From NCBI GenBank assembly GCA_036269135.1, contig DATASQ010000041.1, forward strand, positions 1 to 64,000: DNA of 64,000 nucleotides, written 5' to 3'. Position numbers and translations under genes: made by a program. The notes beneath the pieces are model-generated. The model was not told the origin of the DNA and made no database searches. It saw nothing but the letters and a program-made list of their open reading frames with translations. This document shows, one piece after another, positions 1 to 9,395 of the stretch (positions are counted from its first letter, which is position 1; each line of letters opens with the position of its first letter). Origin of the DNA: Palsa-343 sp036269135 (GTDB lineage: Bacteria > Acidobacteriota > Terriglobia > Terriglobales > Acidobacteriaceae).

Positions 1-2093
1 AGGACATGGTCGTTTCCTGGTATCGGAAGAATCTGGGAACGCGTTTCGAAGTGAGTCCCATGCCCTGGCTCTTTCAGGAATACGTCGGCCACGATAACAA
101 CCGCGACGGTTACATGCTCAACATGAAGGAATCGCAGGTGGTGGCGAAGACGGAGATCGAATGGGCTCCGGAAATCTTCTACTGCCAGCATCAGACGGCT
201 CCTTTTCCGGCACGCATCTGGATTCCTCCCTTCAGCGACCCTATCTCCTCCAACATCAGTCCCTATGTGCGCAGCTGGTTCAACGTGATCGGCACCGATA
301 TGACCGCCTGGCTCGACGCGCACCAGATGCCCGGCGCTATCAGCGAACAACGCTTCGATAACTGGTACCCCGGCTTTGTCGACTACGCCGGCTCGTTCCG
401 CAACGAGATATCGTTCTTTACCGAGACGGCCCTTTACCGCTATGCGACGCCGCGCTTTTACACCGTCGATGAGTTCCCCAAAGACATGCAGGACCTGAGA
501 GCCCTGACCATGTACACCACTCCCTGGGAGGGCGGCTGGTGGCGGCTGAAAGATGCGGTCGACTATATGGTGGCCGGTTCAATGTCGGTCCTGGACACAG
601 CAGCCCGTTATCGCGAGACGCTGCTCTACAACCGCTATCAGGCGGCGCGCGACAACATCAAACGCTACGAACAGGGACCTCCCTTTGCCTATGTGATTCC
701 GAGCGTGCAGCCGGACGCGCCTGAGGGAGAGCTGCTGGCGCATATCATGCAGGAAAACGGAATTGAGATTCGCGAATCGGAAACCGGCTTCCGTGCCAAC
801 GATCGCGATTATCCGGCCGGTTCCTGGGTCATCCTGATGAATCAGCCCTATAGCTCCATGGCCAAGGAGCTCTTTGAGGTGCAGCGCTATCCAGAGGCGC
901 TGTTCCAGGGGAGCAACAAGCCCGTCGATCTGCCTTACGACGTAACCGGATGGACCCTGCCGCTGCAGATGGGCGTACGCGTCGATGCCATCTCCGATCC
1001 GCTGACGCCTGACCAGCTTTCGCAGTTGAAGCCCGTGCAAACCCTGGACGGACCCGTCGTGGAAGTGCAGGGAAGCGGCGCCGCCTTCGTGGTGAGCCAT
1101 CAATCGAATGCGAGCTTCCGCCTGATGAACGATGTCCTGGCCGCGGGTGGAACCGTTTCCTTTACCCAGGATGCCGTGAAGACGCCCGAGGGCACAGAGA
1201 AGGGCGCCATCGTTCTCGGCGGGATCAGCCGGACCAACCTGGGCGACTGGTCAAAGAAATACGGCGTCTCGGTGCTGGCGACGGAAAAGGCGCCGGAGCA
1301 TCTCATCGCGGTTCACAAGGCGCGCGTCGGCCTCTATCGGCCCTGGGATCCCTCTATCGACGAAGGCTGGACCCGCTGGATCCTGGAGCAATACGGATTC
1401 AAACCCGTCAGCCTGTACAACGCTGACATGCGCGCGGGCGGCCTGCGCGATCGCGTGGACGTCATCATCCTTCCCGACATGCGGAAAGAACAGCTCCTCG
1501 ATGGCTTCCGCGATGGCATCGTCCCCGGCCAGTACGCGGGTGGCCTCGGCGAAGACGGGCTCGACAATTTGCGCGATTTCGTCCGGAAAGGCGGAACTCT
1601 TGTCGCGTTTAACGAGACAGCGGCCACCCTGGTGCCGCTGCTCTCGCTGCCGGTATCGAACGCGCTGGAAGGCCTCAAGCCCGACAAGTTCTTCTGCTCC
1701 GGCGCGCTCCTTCGCGTCGAAGTCGGCAGCGACCGGCCCGTCACGTGGGGATTGCCGAGTGAGCCGGTAGTGATGTTTGAACGCGGTCCGGCGTTCACGA
1801 CGAAGCCCGGCTTCCATGGCGCCATCCTCGCCCGCTATCCGAACGACAGCAATCCGCTGGAAAGTGGTCTGCTCCTGCATCCCGAGGCGATTGAAGACAA
1901 AATCGCCGCGCTGGAAGTCCCCTACGGCGAAGGAAGGATCTTCCTGTACGGCTTTAAGCCGCAGTGGCGCGCGCAGTCCCATGGAACCTACAAATTCTTC
2001 ATGAACGTGCTCTACCAGTACCAGCAGCCCCCGTTTGCGAAGCCCGAACCGGCGGATCAGAAGGACCAAAAGACCAAAGCAGAAGCGGAGTAG
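1..2093 (+). CDS. M14 family zinc carboxypeptidase-like protein, 5' truncated by window edge
   Basis: The reading frame is open to the left edge, so the true start and signal peptide lie outside the window; about 697 codons are present. The HDNNRD signature (residues 29-34 counted from the ATG at position 6), a conserved His in YCQHQ (about 61) and the ETALYRYATP segment with a candidate catalytic Glu (about 140) match the large bacterial M14 peptidase group. The first zinc-binding HxxE motif would lie upstream and cannot be seen. About 500 residues follow the catalytic domain and include a segment resembling a glutamine-amidotransferase-like fold (FVRKGGTLVAFNETA), as is usual for this long subgroup. 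Likely an exported peptidase; substrate unknown. The C-terminus is a charged Lys/Gln/Glu tail. Confidence 0.
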   Translation, partial: DMVVSWYRKNLGTRFEVSPMPWLFQEYVGHDNNRDGYMLNMKESQVVAKTEIEWAPEIFYCQHQTAPFPARIWIPPFSDPISSNISPYVRSWFNVIGTDMTAWLDAHQMPGAISEQRFDNWYPGFVDYAGSFRNEISFFTETALYRYATPRFYTVDEFPKDMQDLRALTMYTTPWEGGWWRLKDAVDYMVAGSMSVLDTAARYRETLLYNRYQAARDNIKRYEQGPPFAYVIPSVQPDAPEGELLAHIMQENGIEIRESETGFRANDRDYPAGSWVILMNQPYSSMAKELFEVQRYPEALFQGSNKPVDLPYDVTGWTLPLQMGVRVDAISDPLTPDQLSQLKPVQTLDGPVVEVQGSGAAFVVSHQSNASFRLMNDVLAAGGTVSFTQDAVKTPEGTEKGAIVLGGISRTNLGDWSKKYGVSVLATEKAPEHLIAVHKARVGLYRPWDPSIDEGWTRWILEQYGFKPVSLYNADMRAGGLRDRVDVIILPDMRKEQLLDGFRDGIVPGQYAGGLGEDGLDNLRDFVRKGGTLVAFNETAATLVPLLSLPVSNALEGLKPDKFFCSGALLRVEVGSDRPVTWGLPSEPVVMFERGPAFTTKPGFHGAILARYPNDSNPLESGLLLHPEAIEDKIAALEVPYGEGRIFLYGFKPQWRAQSHGTYKFFMNVLYQYQQPPFAKPEPADQKDQKTKAEAE

Positions 2094-2101
2094 CGCCCGG
2101 C

Positions 2102-2130
2102 TTGGCGCGGCCACCGCATTGCGGTAGTCT
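2102..2130 (+). promoter_or_regulatory. Candidate sigma70 promoter of the hut operon
   Basis: TTGGCG (2102-2107), a 17-nt spacer, then TAGTCT (2125-2130) lie in the 57-bp gap before hutU. The hutU ATG at 2151 is preceded by a purine-rich ribosome site (GAGGGGAA). Assigned by eye; no HutC operator could be recognised. Confidence 0.
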
Positions 2131-2150
2131 CGCGTTCGAGGGGAAAATCG

Positions 2151-3809
2151 ATGAGCCAGCAGCAACCCGGAATTCGCGCACCGCGCGGCAACACCCGAAC
2201 TGCGCGCGGATGGATTCAGGAAGCGGCGAAGCGGATGCTGATGAACAACCTCGATCCCGAGGTGGCCGAGAAGCCCGCCGAGCTGATCGTCTATGGTGGA
2301 CGCGGCAAGGCAGCGCGCAACTGGGATTGCTTCCACCGCATAGTTGAGACCCTCGATCGTCTCGAAAATAACCAAACCCTGCTCATCCAGTCCGGCAAGC
2401 CGGTCGCGGTTCTTGAAACCCAGCCCCTCGCGCCGCGTGTCCTCATCGCGAATTCCAACCTGGTCCCGCACTGGGCCAACTGGGAAGAATTCGACAAGCT
2501 CGACCGCGCCGGCCTGATGATGTACGGCCAGATGACCGCCGGCTCCTGGATCTACATCGGCACCCAGGGCATTCTGCAGGGCACCTACGAGACTTTCCAG
2601 AGCGCGGCCCATCTTCACTTCGACAACACGCTGGCGGGAACCATCACGGTGACGGCCGGCCTGGGCGGCATGGGGGGCGCGCAGCCGCTCGCGGTCAAGC
2701 TCGCCGGAGGCGTTGCCCTGTGTGTCGAGGTCGATGCGAGCCGCATCCAGCGCCGTCTGGAGACACGCTATCTCGACAAAGCCACCGGCTCGCTCGACGA
2801 GGCTCTCGCGATGGCGAAGGAAGCGCGGGCATCCCGCACCGCCATGTCCATCGGCCTGCTCGGCAATGCGGCCGAAATTTTGCCGCAGATGGTCGCCATG
2901 GGTTTCACGCCGGAACTGGTCACCGACCAGACCAGCGCGCACGACCCCCTGTACGGTTACTGGCCCATCGCCAAAGCGGACGAAGACCTGACCACCCTCC
3001 GCGCGAAACAGCCGGAAGCCTGCATCGAGCGGGTGCGCCAATCAATGGCCACGCATGTCGAAGCGATCCTGACTATGCAGCAGCGCGGTGCCATCGCCTT
3101 TGACTATGGCAATAACCTGCGTGCCCAGGCGCAGATCGCCGGCGTGCAGAACGCTTTCGACTACCCCGGCTTTGTCCCCGCCTTTATCCGCGATTCCTTC
3201 TGCGAAGGCCGCGGCCCCTTCCGCTGGGCCGCGCTCTCCGGCGATCCGGCGGACATTGCCGCCACCGACAAGGCCCTGCTCGATCTCTTTCCCGACGATC
3301 GGCGTCTGACGAGCTGGCTGACCTATGCAGCGGACCAGATCGCCTTCCAGGGCCTTCCTGCGCGCATCTGCTGGCTGGGCTATGGTCAGCGCGACCGCGC
3401 CGGGCTGCTCTTTAACCAGATGGTCCGCGACCGCCGTCTGAAAGCGCCGATTGTCATCGGCCGTGATCATCTCGACGCAGGCTCGGTCGCCAGCCCCTAT
3501 CGCGAGACCGAGGCGATGCTCGACGGCTCCGACGCCGTGTCCGACTGGCCGCTGCTGAATTTCGCCACCGGCATTGCCAGCGGCGCTTCGTGGATGAGCT
3601 TCCACCACGGAGGCGGCGTGGGTATGGGCTACAGCCAGCATGCTGGCCTCGTCGTGGTCGCCGACGGCAGCGACGAAGCGGAGCAGCGGCTGCGCCTCTG
3701 CCTGCGTAATGACCCGGCGCTGGGTGTTGTCCGACACGCTGACGCCGGCTACGAACTGGCGATCAACACGGCGCGCAAACGCGGCCTCGATTTGCCGAGT
3801 CTCGCATGA
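2151..3809 (+). CDS. hutU: Urocanate hydratase
   Basis: Second step of histidine breakdown: NAD-dependent hydration of urocanate to 4-imidazolone-5-propionate in the cytoplasm. The 552 residues match the usual 550-560. Seen directly are the N-terminal IRAPRG, the Rossmann-type GLGGMGGAQPLA turn near residue 170, the ICWLGYG segment containing the conserved cysteine near 405, and the C-terminal FHHGGGVGMGYSQHAG signature. The start at 2151 has a good ribosome site. The stop overlaps the start of hutI by 4 bases, so the genes are translationally coupled. No histidine ammonia-lyase (hutH) is in the window, so the first pathway step must be encoded elsewhere. Confidence 0.
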   Translation: MSQQQPGIRAPRGNTRTARGWIQEAAKRMLMNNLDPEVAEKPAELIVYGGRGKAARNWDCFHRIVETLDRLENNQTLLIQSGKPVAVLETQPLAPRVLIANSNLVPHWANWEEFDKLDRAGLMMYGQMTAGSWIYIGTQGILQGTYETFQSAAHLHFDNTLAGTITVTAGLGGMGGAQPLAVKLAGGVALCVEVDASRIQRRLETRYLDKATGSLDEALAMAKEARASRTAMSIGLLGNAAEILPQMVAMGFTPELVTDQTSAHDPLYGYWPIAKADEDLTTLRAKQPEACIERVRQSMATHVEAILTMQQRGAIAFDYGNNLRAQAQIAGVQNAFDYPGFVPAFIRDSFCEGRGPFRWAALSGDPADIAATDKALLDLFPDDRRLTSWLTYAADQIAFQGLPARICWLGYGQRDRAGLLFNQMVRDRRLKAPIVIGRDHLDAGSVASPYRETEAMLDGSDAVSDWPLLNFATGIASGASWMSFHHGGGVGMGYSQHAGLVVVADGSDEAEQRLRLCLRNDPALGVVRHADAGYELAINTARKRGLDLPSLA

Positions 3810-5032
3810 ACGCCGACCTTCTCCTGCAGGGAATCTCGCAGCTGGTCACGCCGCAGGGACCCGGTCCAAAACGCGGTGCGGAGATGCGTCGTCTCCTGGT
3901 CATTGATCGCGCTGCAGTGGCCATCGCTGAAGGCCGCATCATCTGGGTGGGCCCCGAAGCCGAATGGACCGGACCTGCAGCTCGATCCATCGATGTCGGA
4001 CACCGGGCGATCCTTCCTGGCCTCATCGATCCGCACACCCACGCCGTCTGGGCTGGCGACCGTCTGGCCGATTTCGAAGCCCGCATCTCCGGAGTGCCCT
4101 ACGAAGCTATCCTCGCCCGCGGCGGGGGCATCTGGAGCACCATCCGCGCCACCGCTGCTGCTGCGGAAGCAGATCTCCTCGCCCTGGCTATGCCGCGTCT
4201 GGAAGCCCTCCTGCGATCCGGCGCTACCGTCATCGAGATTAAATCCGGCTACGGCTTTGCCCCGGATGCGGAGCTGCGCATGCTGCGCGTCATCCACCGC
4301 CTGGGAATGGCAACGCCTGCCCGCATCATCGCCACGCTCCTGATTCATGTGCCGCCGCAACACGCGTCGGACAGGGCGGCGTACGTGTCCGACGTATGTC
4401 AGACATTGATTCCCGAGGTTGCCGGCCAGAAGCTGGCCCGCGCCGTCGATGTCTTCGTCGAGAAAGAGGCCTGGAGCGCCGCCGAGGCAGAACAAATCCT
4501 GCACGCCGCCCGGCAGCATGGACTCGGGATCAAGCTGCACACGGAGCAGTTTCACCGCGTCGGCGGACTCGAACTCGCGCTGCGACTCAACGCGCTCAGC
4601 ATCGATCATCTCGAGGCCTGTAGCACGGACCAAATTGCGGAGGTCGGCCGCGCAGAAACCGTGGCGACCATCCTGCCCGGAGTCTCGCTGCACCTGGGAC
4701 TGCCGCCCGTCCCGGGCCGCGCACTCATCGATGCAGGCGCTGCGGTTGCCGTTGGGACCGACCTGAACCCGGGCTCCAGCCCCCTTTTTTCCATGGCTGC
4801 GGCTCTGGCTCTGGCGGTCCGACTCAATGGCCTCACCGCCCAGGAAGCCCTTGTCGCTGGAACCATCAATGCCGCCTGCGCTCTGGGCTTGTCCGACGCG
4901 GGCCGCCTCGAGCCCGGCATGCCGGCGGACTTCCTCATCCTCGAAGATTCCGACTGGAGAAGCCTGGTCTACACCCTGGGCGCCAATCCGGTGAGCGAGG
5001 TCTGGATCGCCGGCGGGAAGGTGACCGCATGA
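3806..5032 (+). CDS. hutI: Imidazolonepropionase
   Basis: Hydrolyses imidazolone-5-propionate to N-formimino-L-glutamate; amidohydrolase superfamily, cytoplasmic metalloenzyme. The 408 residues agree with the family. Visible motifs are the metal site DPHTHAVWAGDR (HxH near residue 72), GAT(V)IEIKSGYGF, HTEQFHR and the C-terminal GTDLNPGSSP with the catalytic/metal Asp. The ATG overlaps the hutU stop by 4 bases. Third gene product of the hut pathway and second gene of this operon; 31 bases separate it from hutF. Confidence 0.
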   Translation: MNADLLLQGISQLVTPQGPGPKRGAEMRRLLVIDRAAVAIAEGRIIWVGPEAEWTGPAARSIDVGHRAILPGLIDPHTHAVWAGDRLADFEARISGVPYEAILARGGGIWSTIRATAAAAEADLLALAMPRLEALLRSGATVIEIKSGYGFAPDAELRMLRVIHRLGMATPARIIATLLIHVPPQHASDRAAYVSDVCQTLIPEVAGQKLARAVDVFVEKEAWSAAEAEQILHAARQHGLGIKLHTEQFHRVGGLELALRLNALSIDHLEACSTDQIAEVGRAETVATILPGVSLHLGLPPVPGRALIDAGAAVAVGTDLNPGSSPLFSMAAALALAVRLNGLTAQEALVAGTINAACALGLSDAGRLEPGMPADFLILEDSDWRSLVYTLGANPVSEVWIAGGKVTA

Positions 5033-5063
5033 GATCATCGTTGCGAATGAAGGGTGCGGCGCG

Positions 5064-6461
5064 ATGACCCTGCTCGTCCGGCCGGAGCTGCTTTTCTTCG
5101 ACGGCGCCTTCGTCCCGCGGCGCGCCCTCCAGGTCGGAGACGATGGGCGCGTGCAGGTGATCGTCGCGTCCGACGCCGTGTCGGACAACGCAGTCGATCT
5201 CCCCGGCAAAGCCCTGCTGCCCGGCTTCGTCAACATCCATTCCCACTCCTTCCAGCGGTTGATTCGCGGCAAAGCCGAGTCGCGCGCCGTCAGCGGCCGC
5301 GACTTCTGGTCGTGGCGCGGAACCATGTATCACGCCGCGTCGCAGCTCGATCCGCAGCAGGTCTACGATGTCGCGCGCATGGCCTTCCTCGAGATGCTCC
5401 TCGCCGGAACCACGACGGTCGGCGAGTTCCACTACCTCCACACCGCGCCCGACGGTCAGCCTTACGAGGATCCAAACCGGCTGGCGAAGCAGGTGATCGC
5501 CGCTGCCCAGTCCGTGGGCGTACGCATCGTGCTGCTGCGCTGCGCCTATCTCCGCTCGGGATTCGAGCTCCCGCGCGATCCGGGACAGACTCGTTTCTTT
5601 GAATCCAGAGATAATTTCCTGGCGAACACCGAAGTTCTCGCACGAGAGCTTCCCTCCGACGAAAGCGCCGTCCGCATCGGCGTGGCCCCGCACAGCATTC
5701 GCGCCGTGCCCCTCGACGACCTGCGCGAGATCGCCGCTTGGGCTCGCCAGCACCGCCTGCCGCTGCACATGCACATGGCCGAGCAGGTGGCGGAGAACGA
5801 GGCCTGCCTGCGCGAGTATGGCGCCACCCCCGTCGCCCTCCTCGGCAGCGCCGGCTTGCTGGGTCCCGACTGGACCGCCATCCACGCCATCCACATCACC
5901 TCCGAAGAGATCGCCCTGCTGTCGGACAACGGCGCCACCATCGGCTCGTGTCCGACAACCGAACGCAACCTCGGCGACGGCATTCTGGCGGCAGACGCCG
6001 TGCTGCGCAGCGGAGTCCGCATTGCTTTCGGGTCGGACAGCCAGGCGCAGATCGATCCGCTGGAGGATGCGCGCGAGCTGGATTATCACCTGCGGCTTAT
6101 CCGCCAGCAGCGCGTCATGCTCGACCAGATCGGGGAGCAGGGAATCGCGGCACGCCTCTTCGACTGCGCCACCCGCAGCGGCGCGGACTCGCTCGCAGTG
6201 CCGACGGGCCGGCTCGACCCGGGCTCGTTGGCCGATTTCTTCACCGTCGATCTGCGCGACGTGTCGATCGCCGGGCATTCTGCGGCCGGCCTGCTGCCGA
6301 TGATCGTCTTTGCTATGAACCGAACGGCCATTCGTGACGTCGCAGTGAACGGGCGCATCGTGGTGCGCGACGGTCACCACGCGCTCGAGGAGGAAATTAT
6401 CGCGCGCTATGCCGATGTTCATGAGAAAGTCTGGCGCGACGCTGGAGACCCACGGCGATGA
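5064..6461 (+). CDS. hutF: Formimidoylglutamate deiminase
   Basis: Deiminates N-formimino-L-glutamate to N-formyl-L-glutamate and ammonia, which marks the five-step Hut pathway. The 465-residue amidohydrolase shows NIHSHSFQRLIRG (metal HxH, near residue 70), HMHMAEQ near 232, and GSDSQAQIDPLEDARELDY near 320, the family's metal-Asp region. Its presence predicts a need for an N-formylglutamate deformylase (normally HutG). None is visible, but an M20 amidohydrolase overlaps the hutF stop by 4 bases. The choice of HutF over HutI or guanine deaminase rests on context plus the NIHSHSFQR and GSDSQ motifs. Confidence 0.
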   Translation: MTLLVRPELLFFDGAFVPRRALQVGDDGRVQVIVASDAVSDNAVDLPGKALLPGFVNIHSHSFQRLIRGKAESRAVSGRDFWSWRGTMYHAASQLDPQQVYDVARMAFLEMLLAGTTTVGEFHYLHTAPDGQPYEDPNRLAKQVIAAAQSVGVRIVLLRCAYLRSGFELPRDPGQTRFFESRDNFLANTEVLARELPSDESAVRIGVAPHSIRAVPLDDLREIAAWARQHRLPLHMHMAEQVAENEACLREYGATPVALLGSAGLLGPDWTAIHAIHITSEEIALLSDNGATIGSCPTTERNLGDGILAADAVLRSGVRIAFGSDSQAQIDPLEDARELDYHLRLIRQQRVMLDQIGEQGIAARLFDCATRSGADSLAVPTGRLDPGSLADFFTVDLRDVSIAGHSAAGLLPMIVFAMNRTAIRDVAVNGRIVVRDGHHALEEEIIARYADVHEKVWRDAGDPRR

Positions 6462-7615
6462 AGACCGTTGTCGAGCATCTGTCCGACATGATCCGGATTC
6501 CGTCCCCCTCCGCGATCTCGAATCGCCCGCTGCTGGACTACGCGTCCGACGCGCTGCGCAGCATAGGCTGGTCCACCCGCGAATGCCCCTACCGCGGTCC
6601 TGCCGGCATTGAGAAGGTGAACCTGATCGCTGCGCCCCCGGTCCAGGACGTCAACGCGCGTGATGTGGACCTCGTCTTCATGTGCCACACCGACACCGTC
6701 CCCTTTGCTGCCGACTGGCACGACGCTCTGAATCCGGCCCTCGATCGCGGGATGCTGCACGGATGCGGCGCCTGCGATGTAAAAGGCTTCCTGGCCTGCC
6801 TCCTCTCGGCTGCCGAACAGTCCCCCGCCTTTTCCCAGGGCCTGCGCATCGTCTTATCGGCCGAGGAAGAAATCGGCTGCATTGGAGCGGCGCGGCTCCG
6901 GGATCAGGACGTGCTGCGCCCCCGCCGTATGGTCATCGGGGAGCCGACCTCCCTGCATCCCGCCCGCGCCGGCAAAGGCTATTGCCTTGCCGAGGTCACC
7001 GTGTTCGGCAAAGAAGCGCACAGCGCCCATCCTGGCCAGGGTGTGTCGGCCATCTATCAAGCCGCGCGTCTGATTCGCGCCATCGAGGATCGCAGCGTCG
7101 CGCTTACCCTCGAGCGGCACGAGTTTTTCGATCCCGCCTGGACCACCATCAACATCGGCACCATCGAAGGCGGCACGGCGAAAAATATTGTCCCGGGCAT
7201 CTGCCGGTTTCAGTTGGAATGGCGTCCCATCCCCGGCCACGCCCCTGACCGAGTCCTGTCTGACGTGGCTCAGACGATCGCTCAGTTGCAGAAAGTCGAT
7301 CCGGCATTCCTGGCAGACATCAAACCGCTCCGGCAGCAGCCCGGCTTTGAAACGCCCAAAGAGGCGCCGCTGGTCCAGCGCCTGCAGTCCCTCACCGGCC
7401 GAGCCGCAGTCTCGATTCCGTTCGGCTCCGAGGCCAGCATCTTCGCGCCGGGTGCCGACGAAATCGTTGTCTTCGGCCCAGGCGATATGCGTACGGCGCA
7501 CAGCAGCCGCGAATGTGTCCCGGTCGCTGAGCTGGACGAGGCGGTCCGCTGCGTCCGCGCGCTCATGAGCCCAGCCTCAGAACCTTCCATTGCCACACAG
7601 CCCGGAACGCGATAG
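6458..7615 (+). CDS. M20 family amidohydrolase (ArgE-like) coupled to hutF; possible N-formylglutamate deformylase
   Basis: A 385-residue M20 metallopeptidase-fold enzyme resembling acetylornithine deacetylase. Di-zinc ligands are visible: CHTDTVPF (His near 77), CDVKG (Asp near 107), SAEEEIG (catalytic and ligand Glu), GEPTS, and a late His in MRTAHSSRE; GKEAHSAHPGQG marks the lid domain. The ATG lies inside the hutF stop region (ATGA-type overlap), so it is expressed with the hut genes and not with arginine genes, of which there are none nearby. Known: this family removes small N-acyl groups from amino acids. Inferred: here it may release formate from N-formylglutamate in place of HutG. An ordinary deacetylase role remains possible. 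Confidence 0.
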   Translation: MKTVVEHLSDMIRIPSPSAISNRPLLDYASDALRSIGWSTRECPYRGPAGIEKVNLIAAPPVQDVNARDVDLVFMCHTDTVPFAADWHDALNPALDRGMLHGCGACDVKGFLACLLSAAEQSPAFSQGLRIVLSAEEEIGCIGAARLRDQDVLRPRRMVIGEPTSLHPARAGKGYCLAEVTVFGKEAHSAHPGQGVSAIYQAARLIRAIEDRSVALTLERHEFFDPAWTTINIGTIEGGTAKNIVPGICRFQLEWRPIPGHAPDRVLSDVAQTIAQLQKVDPAFLADIKPLRQQPGFETPKEAPLVQRLQSLTGRAAVSIPFGSEASIFAPGADEIVVFGPGDMRTAHSSRECVPVAELDEAVRCVRALMSPASEPSIATQPGTR

Positions 7616-7638
7616 AACTGCAGCACCTTTCCCGGCGG

Positions 7639-7685
7639 GTTCCAGGAGCCCTGCGAGCCACACCCCGCAACCGCCCTCCTGGAAC
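7639..7685. repeat. 10-bp inverted repeat between the M20 gene and the MIP channel gene
   Basis: GTTCCAGGAG (7639-7648) and CTCCTGGAAC (7676-7685) are perfect complements around a 27-nt loop, 15 bases before the GTG start of the channel gene. No T-run follows, so it is a poor intrinsic terminator. It could be an mRNA structure controlling the downstream start. Confidence 0.
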
Positions 7686-7700
7686 GCGACGAAACCAGAG

Positions 7701-8513
7701 GTGGAATTGAAAAAAGAACTGGCGGGTCAACTCATTTCCGAAGCCGTGGCCCTGTTCATCATCATCGCCTTCGGTGATTCGGTGGCCGCGATGTACAGCC
7801 TCTACGATCCCAGCCCCTACCAGCACGCCTATTGGGGCGTGTGCATTGCCTGGGGGCTGGCGGTCGCCATCGCCATCTATACAACCGGCTCCGTCAGCGG
7901 TTGCCACGCCAACCCGGCGGTCACCCTGGCGCTCGCCCTCTATCGCAAATTCAGCTGGAAGAAAGTGCTCCCCTACTGCGCGGCGCAAATCGTCGGAGCC
8001 TTCGCCGGCGCCGCTCTCGTGCAGGTTCTCTTTCGCCCCTTGATTGATGCCTTCAATCTGGCGCACCATCTCACCCGCGCCCAGGGCGGCGCCGCCGGCG
8101 TTTTCTTCACTCATCCGGGGCTGGGCATCACCGTCGCTCACGCCTTCAGCGATGAAATCATCCTCACCGCCTTTCTCATCTTCGGCATCTTCGCCATTAC
8201 CGAGCAGTACAACGAGATGGCGCCCGGTGCCAACTTCGGCGCCCTGATGATCGGTCTTCTGGTCGCCCTCATTGGCGCCTCCATGGGCTACCTGGAAGCA
8301 TGGGCCATCAACCCCGCGCGCGACTTCGGACCCCGCGTCTTTTGTCTGCTCACTGGCTGGGGCCACGCGGCCTTTCCCTCACCGGGAAACTACTGGTGGG
8401 TGCCCATCGTCGGCCCATTGATCGGGGGAGCGCTCGGTGGCGGAGCCTACCAGCTCCTCATCCACCCCTTCCTGCCCGCGCGCCGGCGCGCGCTGCTGCA
8501 GGAGCCGCAATAG
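7701..8513 (+). CDS. MIP/aquaporin family channel, glycerol-facilitator type
   Basis: An inner-membrane pore for glycerol or other small uncharged solutes. Two half-helix NPA boxes are present, SGCHANPAVTLAL and AINPARDFGPR. The Asp after the second box (NPARD) is typical of glycerol facilitators more than of strict water channels. Six membrane spans can be traced between ISEAVALFIIIAFGD and the C-terminal GGALGGGAYQLL. The frame is open back to a TTG at 7590, but homology begins after the GTG at 7701 (270 aa), which is preferred; the ribosome site is weak for both. No glycerol kinase or other glycerol gene is adjacent. Confidence 0.
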   Translation: MELKKELAGQLISEAVALFIIIAFGDSVAAMYSLYDPSPYQHAYWGVCIAWGLAVAIAIYTTGSVSGCHANPAVTLALALYRKFSWKKVLPYCAAQIVGAFAGAALVQVLFRPLIDAFNLAHHLTRAQGGAAGVFFTHPGLGITVAHAFSDEIILTAFLIFGIFAITEQYNEMAPGANFGALMIGLLVALIGASMGYLEAWAINPARDFGPRVFCLLTGWGHAAFPSPGNYWWVPIVGPLIGGALGGGAYQLLIHPFLPARRRALLQEPQ

Positions 8514-8543
8514 CTCGAAAGCTCGCGTTGGGGGCTGGAGATC

Positions 8544-8619
8544 TGGAGCACCGGGCGGGAATTGAACCCGCGAATACTGGTTTTGCAGACCAGCGCGTTA
8601 GCCGCTTCGCCACCGGTGC
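8544..8619 (-). tRNA. tRNA-Cys (GCA)
   Basis: Read on the minus strand from 8619. A 7-bp acceptor stem GCACCGG/CCGGTGC, a D-arm, an anticodon loop CTGCAAA with anticodon GCA, and a T-arm GCGGG-TTCAATT-CCCGC are all present. The discriminator is U, as expected for tRNA-Cys, and the CCA end is encoded (8544-8546). No selenocysteine features. Confidence 0.
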
Positions 8620-8688
8620 TCGTTCTCGCCGCGGAATCCACGGCGGAGATTGTCACGCTGCCCGACCCGCCGCGGCAGCGCGCGCAAC

Positions 8689-9345
8689 TTACTTGGGCTG
8701 CGCCGCCGTGCGCAGGTAGGGCTTTACGGTCTTGTACCCGGGGAACAGCTGGTCCGCCTCCTCGTTCGAAACAGCGCCGCTGATGATGATGTCCTCCCCC
8801 GGCTTCCAGTTCGCCGGCGTCGCCACCTTATGCTTCGCGGTCAGCTGAATCGAGTCCAGCACCCGCAGAATCTCGTCGAAGTTGCGCCCCGTGCTCATCG
8901 GATACGCAATCGTCAGCTTGATCCGCTTGTCCGGACCGATGACGAAGACCGTTCGCACCGGCGCATTGTGAGCCGCCGTGCGGCCTTCAGACGTTTCGCC
9001 CGCATCCCCGGGCAGCATGTCATAAAGCTTGGCGATCTTCAGCTCGGGATCGCCGATTACCGGGTAATTCACCGTATGCCCGCTCACGTCGCGGATGTCT
9101 TCGGCCCATCGGCTGTGGCTGGACACTGGATCCACGCTGAGTCCGATCACTTTCGCCCCGCGCTGGGCAAACTGCCTTTCCAGCCCCGCCACCGCCCCCA
9201 GCTCCGTGGTGCAGACCGGGGTAAAGTCTTTGGGATGCGAGAAGAGCACCGCCCAGGAATCGCCGATCCACGCGTGGAAACGAATCACGCCCTGCGTGGT
9301 CTCGGCGGTGAAGTCGGGAGCAAGATCATTGATACGAAGCGACAT
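8689..9345 (-). CDS. 1-Cys peroxiredoxin (Prx6/AhpC-TSA family)
   Basis: Reduces hydrogen peroxide and organic hydroperoxides in the cytoplasm. The 218 residues contain the peroxidatic PVCTTE motif (Cys near 45), SHPKDFTPVC just before it, and the long C-terminal domain with NWKPGEDIII typical of the Prx6 subfamily. No second resolving cysteine follows at the 2-Cys position, so an external reductant is implied. The start is supported by AGGAGG about 10 bases upstream. A promoter, structured leader and intrinsic terminator lie between this gene and the next one upstream (9396-9577), suggesting attenuation or an independent small RNA. Confidence 0.
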   Translation of the reverse strand: MSLRINDLAPDFTAETTQGVIRFHAWIGDSWAVLFSHPKDFTPVCTTELGAVAGLERQFAQRGAKVIGLSVDPVSSHSRWAEDIRDVSGHTVNYPVIGDPELKIAKLYDMLPGDAGETSEGRTAAHNAPVRTVFVIGPDKRIKLTIAYPMSTGRNFDEILRVLDSIQLTAKHKVATPANWKPGEDIIISGAVSNEEADQLFPGYKTVKPYLRTAAQPK

Positions 9346-9395
9346 GCGCGATGTTCCTCCTGAGGTTTCCCTCGGCCCTGTGAACCTGGGAGTGC

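Noticed and set aside
1251..5326. Long antisense open frames opposite the M14, hutU and hutI genes (up to 596 codons)
   Set aside because: They are high-GC shadows of confidently identified genes, without ribosome sites or recognisable domains.
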